A stretch of DNA of 42,077 bases from assembly GCA_015060735.1 (NCBI GenBank), contig SUXX01000015.1, positions 1-42,077 of the forward strand. Reading direction: 5' to 3'. Numbering within the stretch: position 1 is the first letter of the stretch; each line of letters starts with the position of its first letter. Below, one piece after another: positions 9,001 to 19,167 of the stretch. The position numbers were made by a program, and so were the translations under genes. The notes under the pieces were generated by a model. That model searched no databases, was not told where the DNA came from, and saw nothing but the letters and a program-made list of their open reading frames with translations. Source of the stretch: Bacteroides sp. (GTDB taxonomy: Bacteria > Bacteroidota > Bacteroidia > Bacteroidales > Bacteroidaceae).

Positions 9001-9043
9001 GAAAAAATAGGCAAGTCGCCTCGAATAGAGACAACTTGCCTAT
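9001..9043 (-). terminator. Terminator after the S41 protease gene
   Basis: Arms ATAGGCAAGT (9007-9016) and ACTTGCCTAT (9034-9043) pair perfectly. The stem extends inward with two mismatches to a small loop. On the minus strand it is followed by a run of T, so it ends the operon that finishes at 9065. Confidence 0.75.
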
Positions 9044-9064
9044 CATAAACATCATCAAAACCTT

Positions 9065-10666
9065 CTAAGGAGTAAAAAGATCTCCTGCCTTTTGCAACAA
9101 CTCCAAAGCTTTCGCTACACTCTCGTTAGTTGCATTTATAGTATGATAATATTCATTCATATCCCATAAATCGCGTGCAACCAAAGCTTTCAGCTGTAAT
9201 TTCAACAAAGGAGCAGACTTTTTATATTGGTCTTCATGGAAAGTTATCCCAGCCTTCTCTCCTTCTTTAACCAGCATTGCCAGCATTTCTTCAGATAGTT
9301 CAAACCGCCGATAAAAATGGTCATAATCGTCATATTCCTCCAACCATTTCTGTCGATAGTTATCAATTAATTGATAATGAACTTTTAACAAAACACCCTT
9401 GTTTACTAATTGACTATGATATTTGGTATAACGTGTCGTATCTACCGGAACAAAACAATCAGGCATAATTCCGCCACCACCATAAACAGTGCGTCCCAAT
9501 TGATGTGTTTTGAATTTTAACGAATCAGGGAAATGGATGCTATCTGCACTCAACATTTCTCCACGGTTATATCGTTCTATCAAATCGGCATTGTATTGTT
9601 CGATACTCTCATAAGGTTTTTGAATACAACGCCCGGCAGGGGTATAATAACGAGCAACCGTCAATCGAATCATAGAGCCGTCCGGTAAGTCTATAGGACG
9701 TTGAACAAGACCTTTACCAAAAGTCCGACGACCAACAACCATACCTCTATCCCAATCTTGAACGGCTCCTGCTACAATTTCACTGGCCGACGCCGAAAAT
9801 TCATCCACCAAAACAACCAGACGCCCATGTTGATGACGTCCATTCCCCTTAGCCAAAAATTCTCTACGTGGACTTCTACGTCCTTCTGTATATACAATCA
9901 GTTCACCCTGCCTCAGAAATTCATTAGCTATATCTATGGCAGCATTCAAATATCCACCACCATTCCCTTGTAAATCAAGAATTAAATCCTGCATTCCCTG
10001 CCCTTTCAACGAAGCCAATGCTTCCATAAATTCGTCATGTGTCGTAGCTCCGAAACGATTGATTTTAATATAACCAATTTTAGAAGTAGCCATATATGAA
10101 GCATCCAAGCTATAAACCGGAATTTTATCGCGAATTATAACAAACGAAAGGAGTTCATCTACTCCTCGGCGTAACACTTTAACACTCACTTTAGTTCCTT
10201 TCGGGCCTTTCAAACGAGCCATCACATCGTCCGTACTCATCTTTACCCCAGCAATCAGCGTATCATTTACCATCACAATCCTATCGCCTGCTAAAATCCC
10301 CACTTTCTCTGAGGGGCCACCAGATACTGGCTGAATAACAAACAAAGTGTCTTCGGCCATATTGAATTGAATACCTATCCCATCAAAATTACCTTGTAAC
10401 GGTTCGTTCATCTTCTTTACCTCTTCCGCATTTGAGTAAGTTGAATGAGGATCGAGTTCTCCCAACATGCTAATAATGGCCTTTTCCACCAATTTATGCT
10501 CATCAGCTTGATCTACATATAAATTGGCTATCGCAAATTGAGCCATTTGAAGCTTACGCATAGGCGATACCGCGATTGAGTGTTCCTGTTCTGCCTGTGC
10601 TTGCAAGTCACAAATAGAAAAAAAGCAGGCAAGCAGGCCTGCTATTATACTTATTATTTTTCTCAT
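9065..10666 (-). CDS. S41-family C-terminal processing peptidase
   Basis: This 533-residue periplasmic serine protease of the CtpA/Tsp family cleaves near protein C-termini. It has a signal peptide (MRKIISIIAGLLACFFSICDLQAQ), an N-terminal helical region, a PDZ domain at about 95-170 (GIGIQFNM..GDRIVMVNDTLI) and an S41 catalytic core at about 195-350. The catalytic Ser293 is in DEFSASASEI and the Lys318 general base in RTFGKGLVQ, 25 residues apart as in E. coli Tsp. The ATG at 10666 is chosen over an in-frame TTG at 10672 because it gives a normal signal peptide. It lies 2 nt after the coaD stop, so the two are translationally linked. Last gene of the operon. Confidence 0.92.
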   Translation of the reverse strand: MRKIISIIAGLLACFFSICDLQAQAEQEHSIAVSPMRKLQMAQFAIANLYVDQADEHKLVEKAIISMLGELDPHSTYSNAEEVKKMNEPLQGNFDGIGIQFNMAEDTLFVIQPVSGGPSEKVGILAGDRIVMVNDTLIAGVKMSTDDVMARLKGPKGTKVSVKVLRRGVDELLSFVIIRDKIPVYSLDASYMATSKIGYIKINRFGATTHDEFMEALASLKGQGMQDLILDLQGNGGGYLNAAIDIANEFLRQGELIVYTEGRRSPRREFLAKGNGRHQHGRLVVLVDEFSASASEIVAGAVQDWDRGMVVGRRTFGKGLVQRPIDLPDGSMIRLTVARYYTPAGRCIQKPYESIEQYNADLIERYNRGEMLSADSIHFPDSLKFKTHQLGRTVYGGGGIMPDCFVPVDTTRYTKYHSQLVNKGVLLKVHYQLIDNYRQKWLEEYDDYDHFYRRFELSEEMLAMLVKEGEKAGITFHEDQYKKSAPLLKLQLKALVARDLWDMNEYYHTINATNESVAKALELLQKAGDLFTP

Positions 10667-10668
10667 AT

Positions 10669-11121
10669 TCAAAATTCCATTCCTTCTGGCAAGAACATAT
10701 TCACATCCTTACCATAATGTAATAACTCTCTAACCACACTTGAACTTACGGATGATAATTCCGGCTCAGTAAATAGGAATATGGTTTCAATTCCACTCAA
10801 CTGGCGATTAATATCAGCTATAACTTCTTCATATTCAAAGTCCTTCACCGTACGGATACCACGTACTATAAATGAGGCATTCTGTTGTTGAGCAAAATCT
10901 ACCGTTAATCCTTTATATGACATAACTTTTATCCGAGATTCTTTTTCATAAAGCTTCTGAATCATTGCCAATCGCTGCTCTATAGGGAAATAGGCTTGTT
11001 TACCTTCATTTATTCCAATGCCGATAATCAATTCATCCATAAACCTAAGAGTACGCCTTACAATCGAATCATGTCCTTTAGTGAATGGATCAAAACTTCC
11101 TGGAAAAATCGCTCGTCTCAT
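10669..11121 (-). CDS. coaD: Pantetheine-phosphate adenylyltransferase
   Basis: CoaD transfers AMP from ATP to 4'-phosphopantetheine, giving dephospho-CoA, the fourth step of coenzyme A synthesis, in the cytoplasm. The protein is 150 residues, close to the usual 155-160. The nucleotidyltransferase signature is visible as [10 protein letters not shown] (residues 8-17, TxGH motif). The C-terminal nucleotide-binding motif reads [11 protein letters not shown]. The internal [15 protein letters not shown] segment is also diagnostic. The ATG overlaps the parE stop codon (ATGA), and the next gene starts just after the coaD stop. Pairing with parE and an S41 protease is a familiar Bacteroidetes arrangement. 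Confidence 0.95.
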   Translation of the reverse strand: MRRAIFPGSFDPFTKGHDSIVRRTLRFMDELIIGIGINEGKQAYFPIEQRLAMIQKLYEKESRIKVMSYKGLTVDFAQQQNASFIVRGIRTVKDFEYEEVIADINRQLSGIETIFLFTEPELSSVSSSVVRELLHYGKDVNMFLPEGMEF

Positions 11122-13025
11122 TCTTCTTTTGTTATGTCTTCTTCTACAACCAAATTGTCAATAATAAAGTTTTGTCTTTCCATGGTATTCTTACCCATGT
11201 AAAACTCCAATAATTCTTTCACTAAATCATCTTTACGTAGCCGGACTCTTTCCAGACGCATGTCCGCCCCTATAAAGTTCTTGAATTCATCGGGAGAAAT
11301 TTCACCCAACCCTTTGAATCGAGTTATCTCGGGATTAGGACCTAATTTTTCGATAGCTGCCAAACGCTCTTCGTCCGTATAACAATAGATGGTTTCATAT
11401 ACCCCTTTCTTGCGATTACGAACACGGAAAAGTGGAGTTTGCAAGATATAAACATGCCCTTTCTTTATCAAATCGGGAAAGAATTGCAAGAAGAAAGTTA
11501 TCATCAATAACCGGATATGCATACCATCTACATCTGCATCGGTTGCAACAATTACTTTGTTATATCGCAAACCTTCCATCCCATCTTCAATGTTCAATGC
11601 GGCTTGAAGAAGATTAAATTCTTCATTTTCATATACGACTTTTTTTGTCAAGCCATAAGAATTTAGAGGTTTCCCACGAAGGCTGAATACAGCTTGGGTA
11701 TTCACATCGCGGCTCTTGGTAATAGAACCACTTGCCGAATCCCCCTCAGTAATGAAGATACAAGTTTCCTCCTGTTTATTCCCTTTTACATCATTCAAAT
11801 GGAAACGGCAATCACGTAACTTTCGGTTATGCAAATTAGCCTTCTTCGCCCGTTCACGAGCCAATTTTGTCACACCGGCTATCGCTTTACGCTCTTTTTC
11901 TGACTCTTGAATCTTTTGTAGCATTGTTTCTGCCACAATCGGATTCTTATGCAGATAATTATCTACTTCTGTCTTGATGAAATCACCTACATATTTATTT
12001 ATAGTAGGGCCAGCCGATTTGTTTTCTTGCGGAATAGCTGGCCACATATTGTTAGAACCTAATTTCGTTTTTGTTTGGCTTTCAAACATAGGTTCTTCTA
12101 CATCCAAAGCTATGGCCGCTACAATACCATTTCGGATATCGGCGTATTCCTGATTCTTATTATAAAATTCTTTGATCGTGCGGGCAATATGTTCTTTTAA
12201 TGCACTTTGATGGGTACCTCCTTGGGTGGTGTGCTGACCATTCACAAAAGAATAGTATTCTTCGCCATATTGGTTGGTATGTGTAAAGGCTATCTCAATG
12301 TCTTCACCCTTCAAGTGCACAATGTCGTAAAGCCCTTCGGAAGTCATGTTATCCTTCAACAAATCTTCCAAGCCATGGCGGGAAAGAATCTTTTGTCCAT
12401 TATATATAAAGGTAAGCCCCGTATTCAAATAGGTATAGTTTCGAAGCAATGTCTCAACGAACTGATTCTGAAACTTATAATTCACGAAAAGCGTATCATC
12501 CGGCTCAAAGAAGATGGCAGTCCCGTTTTCTTCGGTACTATCTTCAGCGATATCGCTTATTAATTGCCCTCTTTCAAATGTGGCTCGACGCATCTTTCCG
12601 TCTCTGAAGCTAGCAACTTCAAAACGACTGCTTAGGGCATTGACCGCTTTCAAACCGACTCCATTCAAGCCTACACTTTTCTTAAATGCTTTCGAATCGT
12701 ATTTACCACCGGTATTCAACTTACTGACAGCTTCGATAAGCTTTCCTTGCGGAATGCCACGGCCGTAGTCACGGATACTTACCCGCAAATCATCTTCGAT
12801 AGTTACCTCAATCTTCTTACCCGCCCCCATCTTGAATTCATCGATACTGTTGTCCATAACTTCTTTCAACAGTACATAAATCCCATCGTCACTCTGCTGT
12901 CCATCGCCCAAACGACCGATGTACATACCCGAGCGGACACGAATATGCTCCATGTCATCCAGATGGCGAATGTTGTCGTCGGTATATTCTACGGTTGATT
13001 TTATCAGTTCGTTGTTTTCTTCCAT
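11118..13025 (-). CDS. parE: DNA topoisomerase IV subunit B
   Basis: This is the ATPase subunit of the type IIA topoisomerase that decatenates chromosomes. The GHKL ATPase domain is N-terminal ([26 protein letters not shown]). A transducer domain follows, then a TOPRIM domain with [10 protein letters not shown] and DADVDGMHI supplying the metal-binding acidic residues. EGDSASGS rather than EGDSAGGS, and the presence of coaD downstream, favour ParE over GyrB. The 635 residues match family length. It starts at ATG 13025, 21 bp after the preceding gene's stop, and its end overlaps coaD by 4 nt. parC is not in the window. Confidence 0.92.
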   Translation of the reverse strand: MEENNELIKSTVEYTDDNIRHLDDMEHIRVRSGMYIGRLGDGQQSDDGIYVLLKEVMDNSIDEFKMGAGKKIEVTIEDDLRVSIRDYGRGIPQGKLIEAVSKLNTGGKYDSKAFKKSVGLNGVGLKAVNALSSRFEVASFRDGKMRRATFERGQLISDIAEDSTEENGTAIFFEPDDTLFVNYKFQNQFVETLLRNYTYLNTGLTFIYNGQKILSRHGLEDLLKDNMTSEGLYDIVHLKGEDIEIAFTHTNQYGEEYYSFVNGQHTTQGGTHQSALKEHIARTIKEFYNKNQEYADIRNGIVAAIALDVEEPMFESQTKTKLGSNNMWPAIPQENKSAGPTINKYVGDFIKTEVDNYLHKNPIVAETMLQKIQESEKERKAIAGVTKLARERAKKANLHNRKLRDCRFHLNDVKGNKQEETCIFITEGDSASGSITKSRDVNTQAVFSLRGKPLNSYGLTKKVVYENEEFNLLQAALNIEDGMEGLRYNKVIVATDADVDGMHIRLLMITFFLQFFPDLIKKGHVYILQTPLFRVRNRKKGVYETIYCYTDEERLAAIEKLGPNPEITRFKGLGEISPDEFKNFIGADMRLERVRLRKDDLVKELLEFYMGKNTMERQNFIIDNLVVEEDITKEE

Positions 13026-13046
13026 GGCATTTGTGGTGGTTATAAA

Positions 13047-14177
13047 TCAAATCTCTTTTTTATAGGCACGGCGACGCTTGTGTTGCACCGTCTTGAAGTA
13101 CTCCCATTGAGCTTGCACCTTATCATTTAACTCCAATTCCGGATTACTTTCGGCATATTCAAATCCGAGTTGTTGATAAACAGGAATCAAATCATAGAAT
13201 AGCAAGGCATTCACACCTTTATTTTGATATTCGGGTTTCACGGCTACCAACAACAAATCGAGCACCTTCGGGTATTTCTTCAAGAACAACGTCTTGGCCA
13301 GATGGAACCAACCGAAAGGCAACAATCTTCCTTTTGCCTTCTGAAGAGCCTCACTGAGCGAAGGCATCGAAATTCCTACCGCTACGACATTGTCTTCTGC
13401 ATCTACCACCAAAGTTACCATGCGAAGATCCAGGATAGGCAAGAACATCTTGATGTATTGTTGAATCTGTCGAGGAGACAGGGCTGAATAGCCATATAAT
13501 GGGCTATAAGCCTCGTTCATCAAATCGAAGATGGCTTGGCCGTATTTATTCACTTCCTTGGTCGATGTACACTTCACAATCTTCAAGCCATATTTACGCA
13601 TGATGATTTCGGAGATACGCTTATGCTTGTCGGGGATCGCATTGGGGATGTAAATTTTGAATTCCACCCAGTCGGCTTCTTTTTCAAAGCCCAACTTCTC
13701 CATGTGTTGCGGATAATAAGGGAAGTTATAAATGGTGGACATGGTGCTGAGCTGTTCGAACCCCTCTACCAACATGCCTTCTGCATCAAAATCAGTAAAC
13801 CCGAGCGGACCGACCATTTCGGTCATGCCTCGTTCTTTTCCCCATGCTTCCACTGCTTTGAACAGAGCATCGGAAACTTCCGGGTCGTTGACAAAATCAA
13901 CCCATCCGAAACGGACTTCTTTCTTGTTCCATGTTTCGTTGGCACGCTTGTTCAGTATCGCGGCAATACGTCCCACCAGCTTCCCGTCCTTGTATGCCAA
14001 GAAATAGTCGGCTTCACAAAATTCAAAGGCCGCATTCTTCTCCCGGCTGAAAGTGTTCAGCATATCATCGTACAAATCGGGCACGGAAAACGGGTTTTCT
14101 TTATAGAGTTCGTAATTGAATCGGATGAATTTTTTCAGTTCACTAGACGAACTAACTTTCTTAATCGTAATGGCCAT
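13047..14177 (-). CDS. GNAT-fold N-acetyltransferase-like protein, unknown substrate
   Basis: This is a 376-residue cytoplasmic protein related to the GNAT acyltransferase fold. A conserved N-terminal half (FIRFNYELYKENPFSVPDLYDDM..) precedes FLAYKDGKLVGRIAAILN and MVGPLGFTDFDAEGMLVEGFEQLSTMSTIYNFPYY. The C-terminal LLVAVKPEYQNKGVNALLFYDLI has the typical acetyl-CoA loop pattern (Q-x-x-G-x-x-A/N). Close relatives are common in Bacteroidetes and usually annotated as hypothetical or N-acetyltransferase. I cannot name the substrate. It lies 21 bp upstream of parE and is probably the first gene of the parE-coaD-protease operon. Confidence 0.7.
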   Translation of the reverse strand: MAITIKKVSSSSELKKFIRFNYELYKENPFSVPDLYDDMLNTFSREKNAAFEFCEADYFLAYKDGKLVGRIAAILNKRANETWNKKEVRFGWVDFVNDPEVSDALFKAVEAWGKERGMTEMVGPLGFTDFDAEGMLVEGFEQLSTMSTIYNFPYYPQHMEKLGFEKEADWVEFKIYIPNAIPDKHKRISEIIMRKYGLKIVKCTSTKEVNKYGQAIFDLMNEAYSPLYGYSALSPRQIQQYIKMFLPILDLRMVTLVVDAEDNVVAVGISMPSLSEALQKAKGRLLPFGWFHLAKTLFLKKYPKVLDLLLVAVKPEYQNKGVNALLFYDLIPVYQQLGFEYAESNPELELNDKVQAQWEYFKTVQHKRRRAYKKEI

Positions 14178-14204
14178 AGTATGTAGATTAAAATAATTCA
14201 GCGG

Positions 14205-14212
14205 TAAAGATA
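14205..14212 (-). promoter_or_regulatory. Possible -7 box for the GNAT-parE-coaD-S41 operon
   Basis: On the minus strand TATCTTTA differs from TAnnTTTG only at the last base and lies 28 bp before the ATG at 14177. No clear -33 box is seen. Confidence 0.35.
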
Positions 14213-14252
14213 AGAAAATTTAATTTGAATCATGTAAATGTTTCCCTTTTTC

Positions 14253-15212
14253 TTATTGTTGCGAAATCAGGAAAGCCGTATAAGCAACATAGCAGATAAC
14301 CAATAAGGCTCCTTCCCAACGGGTAATGGTGCGTTTCTTGAAGAACCATCCTACTATCCAGAAAAGGATAGCCGAGCCTATCAATACCGCCATATCGATA
14401 TTGTTAATCCCTCCCATAGGAAGCGGTGATATGGTGGCACTACATCCCAACACAAAGAAAATATTAAAGAGATTGCTCCCTATCACATTTCCCACGGCTA
14501 TCCCAGGATTCTTTTTCAAGGCAGCAGTTACGGATGTTGCCAGCTCTGGGAGGGAGGTACCACCTGCTACAATCGTCAGGCCGATAATGGATTCGCTGAC
14601 TCCTAACGAACTGGCAATGCCACTGGCTCCATCTACAAAAAGTTGTCCTCCATAAACCAAACCTGCCAAGCCACCCAATACGAACAGGACAGACTTGCCG
14701 ATGGACATTTCCTTGATTTTTTCTCCTTCGCCCTCATCGCCTCCATTACGAGCTATCGCGAATGTATATCGCAAGAATATCATGAAGAAACAAAGCATTA
14801 TCAACCCGTCGATACGACTGATTACATTACTCATCCTGCCATCCAGCAAAACATCGTTAGCACAAAAGAACAAGGCAAAGGATGCTAACACAACCAAAGG
14901 AATTTCCTTGCTCAATGTCCCCTCACCCACTTTAATGGGCATAACCAAGGCCGTGACTCCAATAATGGCCAATACATTAAAGATGTTACTACCCATCACA
15001 TTGCCGATGGCCATATCTGCACTTCCACCCAATGCCGCCATGACACTGATGACCAACTCAGGAGCAGAAGTTCCGAAAGCCACAATCGTAAGACCAATAA
15101 CGAGGTCGGAAATCCGGAAACGCTTCGCAATGGCTGCTGCACCATCCGTCAGCCCATTGGCTCCCAGCAAAATCAAAGCCAGGCCACCCACTAAAAAAAC
15201 AATGTCTAACAT
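14253..15212 (-). CDS. Calcium/sodium antiporter, YrbG family
   Basis: This is an inner-membrane cation exchanger of the CaCA superfamily, expected to move Ca2+ out against Na+ or H+. The 319-residue protein has about ten membrane helices in two homologous halves. Each half carries the alpha-repeat signature: IVAFGTSAPELVISV and GNVMGSNIFN in the first, IVAGGTSLPELATSV and GNVIGSNLFN in the second. A charged loop (RNGGDEGEGEKIKE) links them. The start is set at ATG 15212 (MLDIVFLVGG) rather than 17 codons upstream, because the promoter -7 box at 15252-15259 lies inside the longer reading frame. It is transcribed alone and diverges from the GH95 gene. Confidence 0.9.
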   Translation of the reverse strand: MLDIVFLVGGLALILLGANGLTDGAAAIAKRFRISDLVIGLTIVAFGTSAPELVISVMAALGGSADMAIGNVMGSNIFNVLAIIGVTALVMPIKVGEGTLSKEIPLVVLASFALFFCANDVLLDGRMSNVISRIDGLIMLCFFMIFLRYTFAIARNGGDEGEGEKIKEMSIGKSVLFVLGGLAGLVYGGQLFVDGASGIASSLGVSESIIGLTIVAGGTSLPELATSVTAALKKNPGIAVGNVIGSNLFNIFFVLGCSATISPLPMGGINNIDMAVLIGSAILFWIVGWFFKKRTITRWEGALLVICYVAYTAFLISQQ

Positions 15213-15251
15213 ATTTTTATAATGATTTTTCGTTTTCAGAGAATAATGACA

Positions 15252-15283
15252 CAAAGATAGCAAATTGAATCATGCTCGACAAA
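15252..15283 (-). promoter_or_regulatory. Promoter of the Ca/Na antiporter gene
   Basis: The minus strand has TATCTTTG (15252-15259) and TTTG (15280-15283) with exactly 20 bp between them, a full match to the Bacteroidetes consensus. The start is predicted near 15245, a leader of about 33 nt. Confidence 0.75.
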
Positions 15284-15315
15284 TCTTTCCTCCAAGTTTC
15301 TCCATATTTCGCCCA

Positions 15316-15418
15316 TTCCCCGAAGATGTTCTTTCAAAAACATAAAAGCGTTTCCACCGAAACGCGAAGACAAAATTAAAAAACGCCTTCGCATATCCAC
15401 AGATATGCCTACAAATCA
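15316..15418. repeat. Repeat array B: four clear and one degenerate 17-bp units
   Basis: Units: a degenerate one at 15316-15332 (CGAAGATGTT core); AAACATAAAAGCGTTTC (15338-15354, 13 of 17 to consensus); AAACGCGAAGACAAAAT (15360-15376); inverted AAAACGCCTTCGCATAT (15380-15396); inverted GATATGCCTACAAATCA (15402-15418). Spacings are 22, 22, 20 and 22 bp. The array fills the divergent gap between the antiporter and GH95 genes, just upstream of both promoters. Confidence 0.65.
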
Positions 15419-15428
15419 TCCTCCTTTT

Positions 15429-15459
15429 TTTGTCTTTCCAAAATAATTCCATATCTTGC
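15429..15459 (+). promoter_or_regulatory. Possible promoter of the GH95-SpmAB-GH2 operon
   Basis: TTTG (15429-15432) and TATCTTGC (15452-15459) are 19 bp apart. The -7 box is imperfect (TATCTTG, one T short), which fits a regulated glycan-use promoter. It sits 22 bp before the ATG at 15482. Confidence 0.35.
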
Positions 15460-15481
15460 ATAACTTTTAAATCGCTGACAT

Positions 15482-17896
15482 ATGAAAAAGCACTATTTCC
15501 CCCTTTTATTAGCAACCTGTGGCCTCATGAGCCTCTTGTCTTGCCAAAGTGAAACTAAAGACAAAAACTATACATTGTGGTATGACGAACCAGCCTCCAT
15601 TTGGGAAGAAGCACTCCCCATCGGGAATGGCCGATTAGGAGCTATGGTATTCGGTAATCCCTTCCATGAATGTATCCAAGTAAACGAGGAAAGCCTTTGG
15701 GCAGGCGAACCTCTCAACAGCAACAACCCCAAAGCTGCCCAAAATCTGGACAAAATCAGAGAACTGATTCTTGACCACAACTTCAGCCCGGCCTATCGTT
15801 TGTCGGCCGAAAGCATGGTAGGCACCCCACCCTGTGTACGGTCCTATCAGCCTTTGGGTAACATCCTGCTGGATTATGCCATTACGGACACCATCGGATA
15901 CAAACGCTCGTTGAATCTGAATGAAGGCATCAGCACTACCACATTTACCTCCAATGCCGCCCAATACAAACAAGAAGTATTCGTCTCGGCCACGGACAAT
16001 GTCATCGTCACTCACCTTTCCACCTCGCAAAAAGAAGGTTTGAACGTCCTTGTCCGCCTGGAAAGAGAGAAAGACATCCAATTGACCGTCCGTGACAATA
16101 CAATCCTGCTTGAAGGCCAGATTATAGACGAAGACGACCCTAAATCCGGCCCTGGCGGAAAACACATGAAGTTTGCGGCCAAACTACTCGTGTTGAATCA
16201 TGGAGGACAAATCATTGCCAAAGACGGTGGTTTATTCATTGATAAAGCCAACGAAGCGACCTTGCTTTTTACCGCCGCAACCGACTATAATTTGTCTAAG
16301 CTGAACTTCGACCGAAGCATTGACCCGATGGCTCTTTGCAATCAACTAATCAGCCAAGCATCCGACCAAGATTATCCCACCTTGCTAAACCGCCACATCC
16401 AGGATCATGCTTCGATATTCAATCGAGTATCCATCGACTTGGGAGAAACGCCCCAAGCCACATTACCTACCGACCAGCGATTGGAAGACTTCAAAGCCGG
16501 TGCTGACGACCCTGGTTTGATAGCTCTCTACTTTCAATACGGCCGATACCTGTTGATGAACAGTTCCCGATTCCCAGGAGTATTGCCGGCCAATCTACAA
16601 GGCGTATGGAACAAAGACATGGAAGCAGCTTGGAATTCAGATTTCCATACCAACATCAATCTGCAAATGAACTATTGGCCATCAGAAGTTTGTAACTTAT
16701 CCGAAACGACACTTCCATTGGTCAACTTCATGGAAAAACTACAAAAACCGGGAAGCGTAACCGCCAAAGAAATGTATAACGCACGTGGTTGGACAGTACA
16801 CCACCTGACCGACCCCTTCGGACGTACAGCCGTAATGGACGGTGTGTGGGGATGTTTCCCTATGGGAGGCCCATGGATGACATTCCCTCTTTTCGAGCAT
16901 TATTCGTTCACGAAAGATGTCCAATACTTAAAGGAAAAGGCCTATCCTATTCTGAAATCATCAGCTCAATTCGTGCTCGACTTTTTGATAAAAGATAAAA
17001 AAGGCCAATGGGTTACCGCCCCTTCCAATTCGCCGGAAAATGCTTACATCGACCCACTGACTGGTAAGTCGCAAGGATTGACCTATGCCTCAACCATGGA
17101 TATTCAGATTATCACTGAACTATTCAACAACTGCATCCTCTCTTCACAAATACTTCAACAAAACGAAGCGTTTGCCGACACCTTGAAGCAAGTCATGAAA
17201 GACCTTCCCCCTGTCAAAGTATCTCCTTCCTTGGGAGGTGTACAAGAATGGATTGAAGACTATAAAGAAGCAGACCCCGGACATCGACACATCTCCCACT
17301 TGCTGGGCTTGCATCCGGGTACCCAAATCACTCCTTCCACACCGGAGTTGTTTGCCGCAGCCCAAAAGACCATCGCTCTCAGATTATCAGCCGGCGGTGG
17401 ACATACCGGTTGGAGTCGTGCATGGATTATCAATTTCTACGCCCGATTGCTCGATGCCGAGAATGCATTGCATCACATCGGTGAACTTTTAAAGAAATCC
17501 ACACACAAGAATCTATTCGACGACCATCCTCCTTTCCAAATCGACGGAAACTTTGGAGGTACAGCAGGTATCGCCGAAATGCTTTTGCAAAGCCATGCCG
17601 AATACATTCACCTCTTGCCGGCTTTACCCAAGGCTTGGACAACCGGATCCATCAAAGGGCTAAAAGCAAGAGGCAACTTTGAAGTCTCTTGTTCCTGGAA
17701 AGAAAACAAACTACAATCAGCAACAATCACTTCCTTGGCGGGTGAAACGTGCCGATTGCGTACAGACATTCCTTTCAGCATCACAATCAATGGAAAGGAA
17801 ATATCCTCTACCTCAGTACAAGCAAGCGGACACACTTATTATGAAATCTGCATCCCGACACAAAAGGGAGATACATACACATTAAAGACCAATTAA
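15482..17896 (+). CDS. Glycoside hydrolase family 95 (alpha-L-fucosidase-type) lipoprotein
   Basis: This 804-residue inverting glycosidase most likely removes alpha-1,2-L-fucose (some family members act on alpha-L-galactose). A lipoprotein signal ([21 protein letters not shown], Cys21) anchors it. The N-terminal beta-sandwich begins [27 protein letters not shown]. The (alpha/alpha)6 barrel has [11 protein letters not shown] with Asn391 and Asn393, matching the paired catalytic Asn of GH95. It also has [25 protein letters not shown] (589 on, general acid Glu) and [17 protein letters not shown] with Asp688. All key residues are present and the length is normal. It leads an operon with the membrane protein 4 bp downstream and a GH2 enzyme. 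Host mucin or plant fucosides are likely sources, by inference. Confidence 0.92.
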   Translation: MKKHYFPLLLATCGLMSLLSCQSETKDKNYTLWYDEPASIWEEALPIGNGRLGAMVFGNPFHECIQVNEESLWAGEPLNSNNPKAAQNLDKIRELILDHNFSPAYRLSAESMVGTPPCVRSYQPLGNILLDYAITDTIGYKRSLNLNEGISTTTFTSNAAQYKQEVFVSATDNVIVTHLSTSQKEGLNVLVRLEREKDIQLTVRDNTILLEGQIIDEDDPKSGPGGKHMKFAAKLLVLNHGGQIIAKDGGLFIDKANEATLLFTAATDYNLSKLNFDRSIDPMALCNQLISQASDQDYPTLLNRHIQDHASIFNRVSIDLGETPQATLPTDQRLEDFKAGADDPGLIALYFQYGRYLLMNSSRFPGVLPANLQGVWNKDMEAAWNSDFHTNINLQMNYWPSEVCNLSETTLPLVNFMEKLQKPGSVTAKEMYNARGWTVHHLTDPFGRTAVMDGVWGCFPMGGPWMTFPLFEHYSFTKDVQYLKEKAYPILKSSAQFVLDFLIKDKKGQWVTAPSNSPENAYIDPLTGKSQGLTYASTMDIQIITELFNNCILSSQILQQNEAFADTLKQVMKDLPPVKVSPSLGGVQEWIEDYKEADPGHRHISHLLGLHPGTQITPSTPELFAAAQKTIALRLSAGGGHTGWSRAWIINFYARLLDAENALHHIGELLKKSTHKNLFDDHPPFQIDGNFGGTAGIAEMLLQSHAEYIHLLPALPKAWTTGSIKGLKARGNFEVSCSWKENKLQSATITSLAGETCRLRTDIPFSITINGKEISSTSVQASGHTYYEICIPTQKGDTYTLKTN

Positions 17897-17899
17897 ACT

Positions 17900-19132
17900 A
17901 TGGTACTCAATTATATTTGGATTGCTTTCTTCTTGATTGCTTTTATCGTAGCAACTTGTCGTTTGATTCTTTTCGGGGATACACAAGTCTTCCCCGAAAT
18001 CATCAATTCGACTTTCAGCTCTTCGAAAACAGCTTTCGAGATCTCGCTAGGACTGACCGGTGTCTTGTCTTTATGGCTAGGAATCATGAAAATCGGTGAA
18101 AAGGGAGGAGTTATCGCTTTCTTTGCTCGTATATTAAGCCCCATTTTCTGCAAGCTCTTTCCCGATATCCCCAAAGGTCATCCCGTAACCGGAAGTATAT
18201 TCATGAATCTGGCTGCTAATATGCTGGGATTGGACAATGCAGCTACCCCTCTAGGGCTAAAAGCCATGGAAGGCCTGCAAGAATTAAACCCGAAAAAAGA
18301 TACCGCCAGCAATCCCATGATTATGTTTTTGGTGTTGAACACTTCAGGGTTAACGCTTATTCCTATCAGCATCATGGTATATCGTGCCCAAATGGGAGCA
18401 GCCCAACCTACCGATGTGTTTGTACCTATTCTTTTGGCTACCTTTTTCTCTACTTTGGCTGGTATTATAGCTGTTAGCATCTACCAACGAATCAATCTGT
18501 TTAGCCGTACCCTTCTCCTCTTCCTAGGAGGCATGAGCTTAATCGTAGCAGGTATTATTTATGCATTAAGTACCTTGTCGCGTACAGAAATAGATACTTA
18601 CTCCACGACCGGTGCCAATGTATTCTTGTTTGTTATAATTATAGGCTTTATCCTTGCAGGAATCCAAAAAAAAGTAAACGTATACGATGCTTTTGTAGAA
18701 GGAGCTAAAGAGGGATTCAGCACAGCTGTCCGTATAATCCCTTATTTAATTGCCATTTTAGTTGCCATTGGTATATTCCGTGCCTCCGGAGCTATGGATT
18801 ATTTAATAGGAGGTATTGAAAGTGGAGTCAAACTTTGTGGTATCAATAGCGATTTCGTGGGCGGATTGCCTACCGCTATCATGAAACCTCTAAGCGGAAG
18901 CGGTGCCCGTGGTTTGATGGTCGATGCCATGACCACTTACGGAGCCGATTCCTTTGTGGGTCGCTTGGCTTGTATCTTCCAAGGTTCTACCGATACTACC
19001 TTTTATATATTAGCAGTTTATTTCGGTAGTGTGGGCATTGCTAAAACTCGTCACGCCGTACCTTGCGGATTAATAGCCGATGCAGTAGGCATTATCTCAG
19101 CCATCTTCATCTGCTATTTATTCTTCGGATAA
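17900..19132 (+). CDS. Fused SpmA/SpmB-like nucleoside-recognition (Gate) domain membrane protein
   Basis: This 410-residue integral membrane protein contains two Gate/nucleoside-recognition domains. The first (about 40-170) has FSSSKTAFEISLGLTGVLSLWLGIMKIGEKGG and NMLGLDNAATPLGLKAMEGLQELN, as in SpmA. The second (about 255-400) has FVEGAKEGFSTAVRIIPYLIAILVAIGIFRASGAMD and LSGSGARGLMVDAMTTYGADSFVGRLACIFQGSTDTTFYILAVYFGSVGI, as in SpmB. In spore formers SpmA and SpmB are separate and help dehydrate the spore core. Bacteroidetes carry this fused form without spores, and its substrate is unknown. It starts 4 bp after the GH95 stop and precedes GH2 by 35 bp, so it is probably co-transcribed with both. 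Confidence 0.85.
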   Translation: MVLNYIWIAFFLIAFIVATCRLILFGDTQVFPEIINSTFSSSKTAFEISLGLTGVLSLWLGIMKIGEKGGVIAFFARILSPIFCKLFPDIPKGHPVTGSIFMNLAANMLGLDNAATPLGLKAMEGLQELNPKKDTASNPMIMFLVLNTSGLTLIPISIMVYRAQMGAAQPTDVFVPILLATFFSTLAGIIAVSIYQRINLFSRTLLLFLGGMSLIVAGIIYALSTLSRTEIDTYSTTGANVFLFVIIIGFILAGIQKKVNVYDAFVEGAKEGFSTAVRIIPYLIAILVAIGIFRASGAMDYLIGGIESGVKLCGINSDFVGGLPTAIMKPLSGSGARGLMVDAMTTYGADSFVGRLACIFQGSTDTTFYILAVYFGSVGIAKTRHAVPCGLIADAVGIISAIFICYLFFG

Positions 19133-19167
19133 CAATATGTATTTTAATCATTTAATTAATCATACTC

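Noticed and set aside
11118-13025. Calling this gene gyrB
   Set aside because: EGDSASGS in the TOPRIM motif, the 635-residue length and linkage to coaD fit ParE better; this remains slightly uncertain without a tree.
13536-14186. A 216-codon plus-strand frame opposite the GNAT-like gene
   Set aside because: It shadows a coherent minus-strand gene with a better start and an operon context, and shows no family match.
15270-15515. An 81-codon minus-strand frame in the antiporter/GH95 gap
   Set aside because: It covers repeat array B and overlaps the GH95 start. The translation is low-complexity and explained by the repeats.
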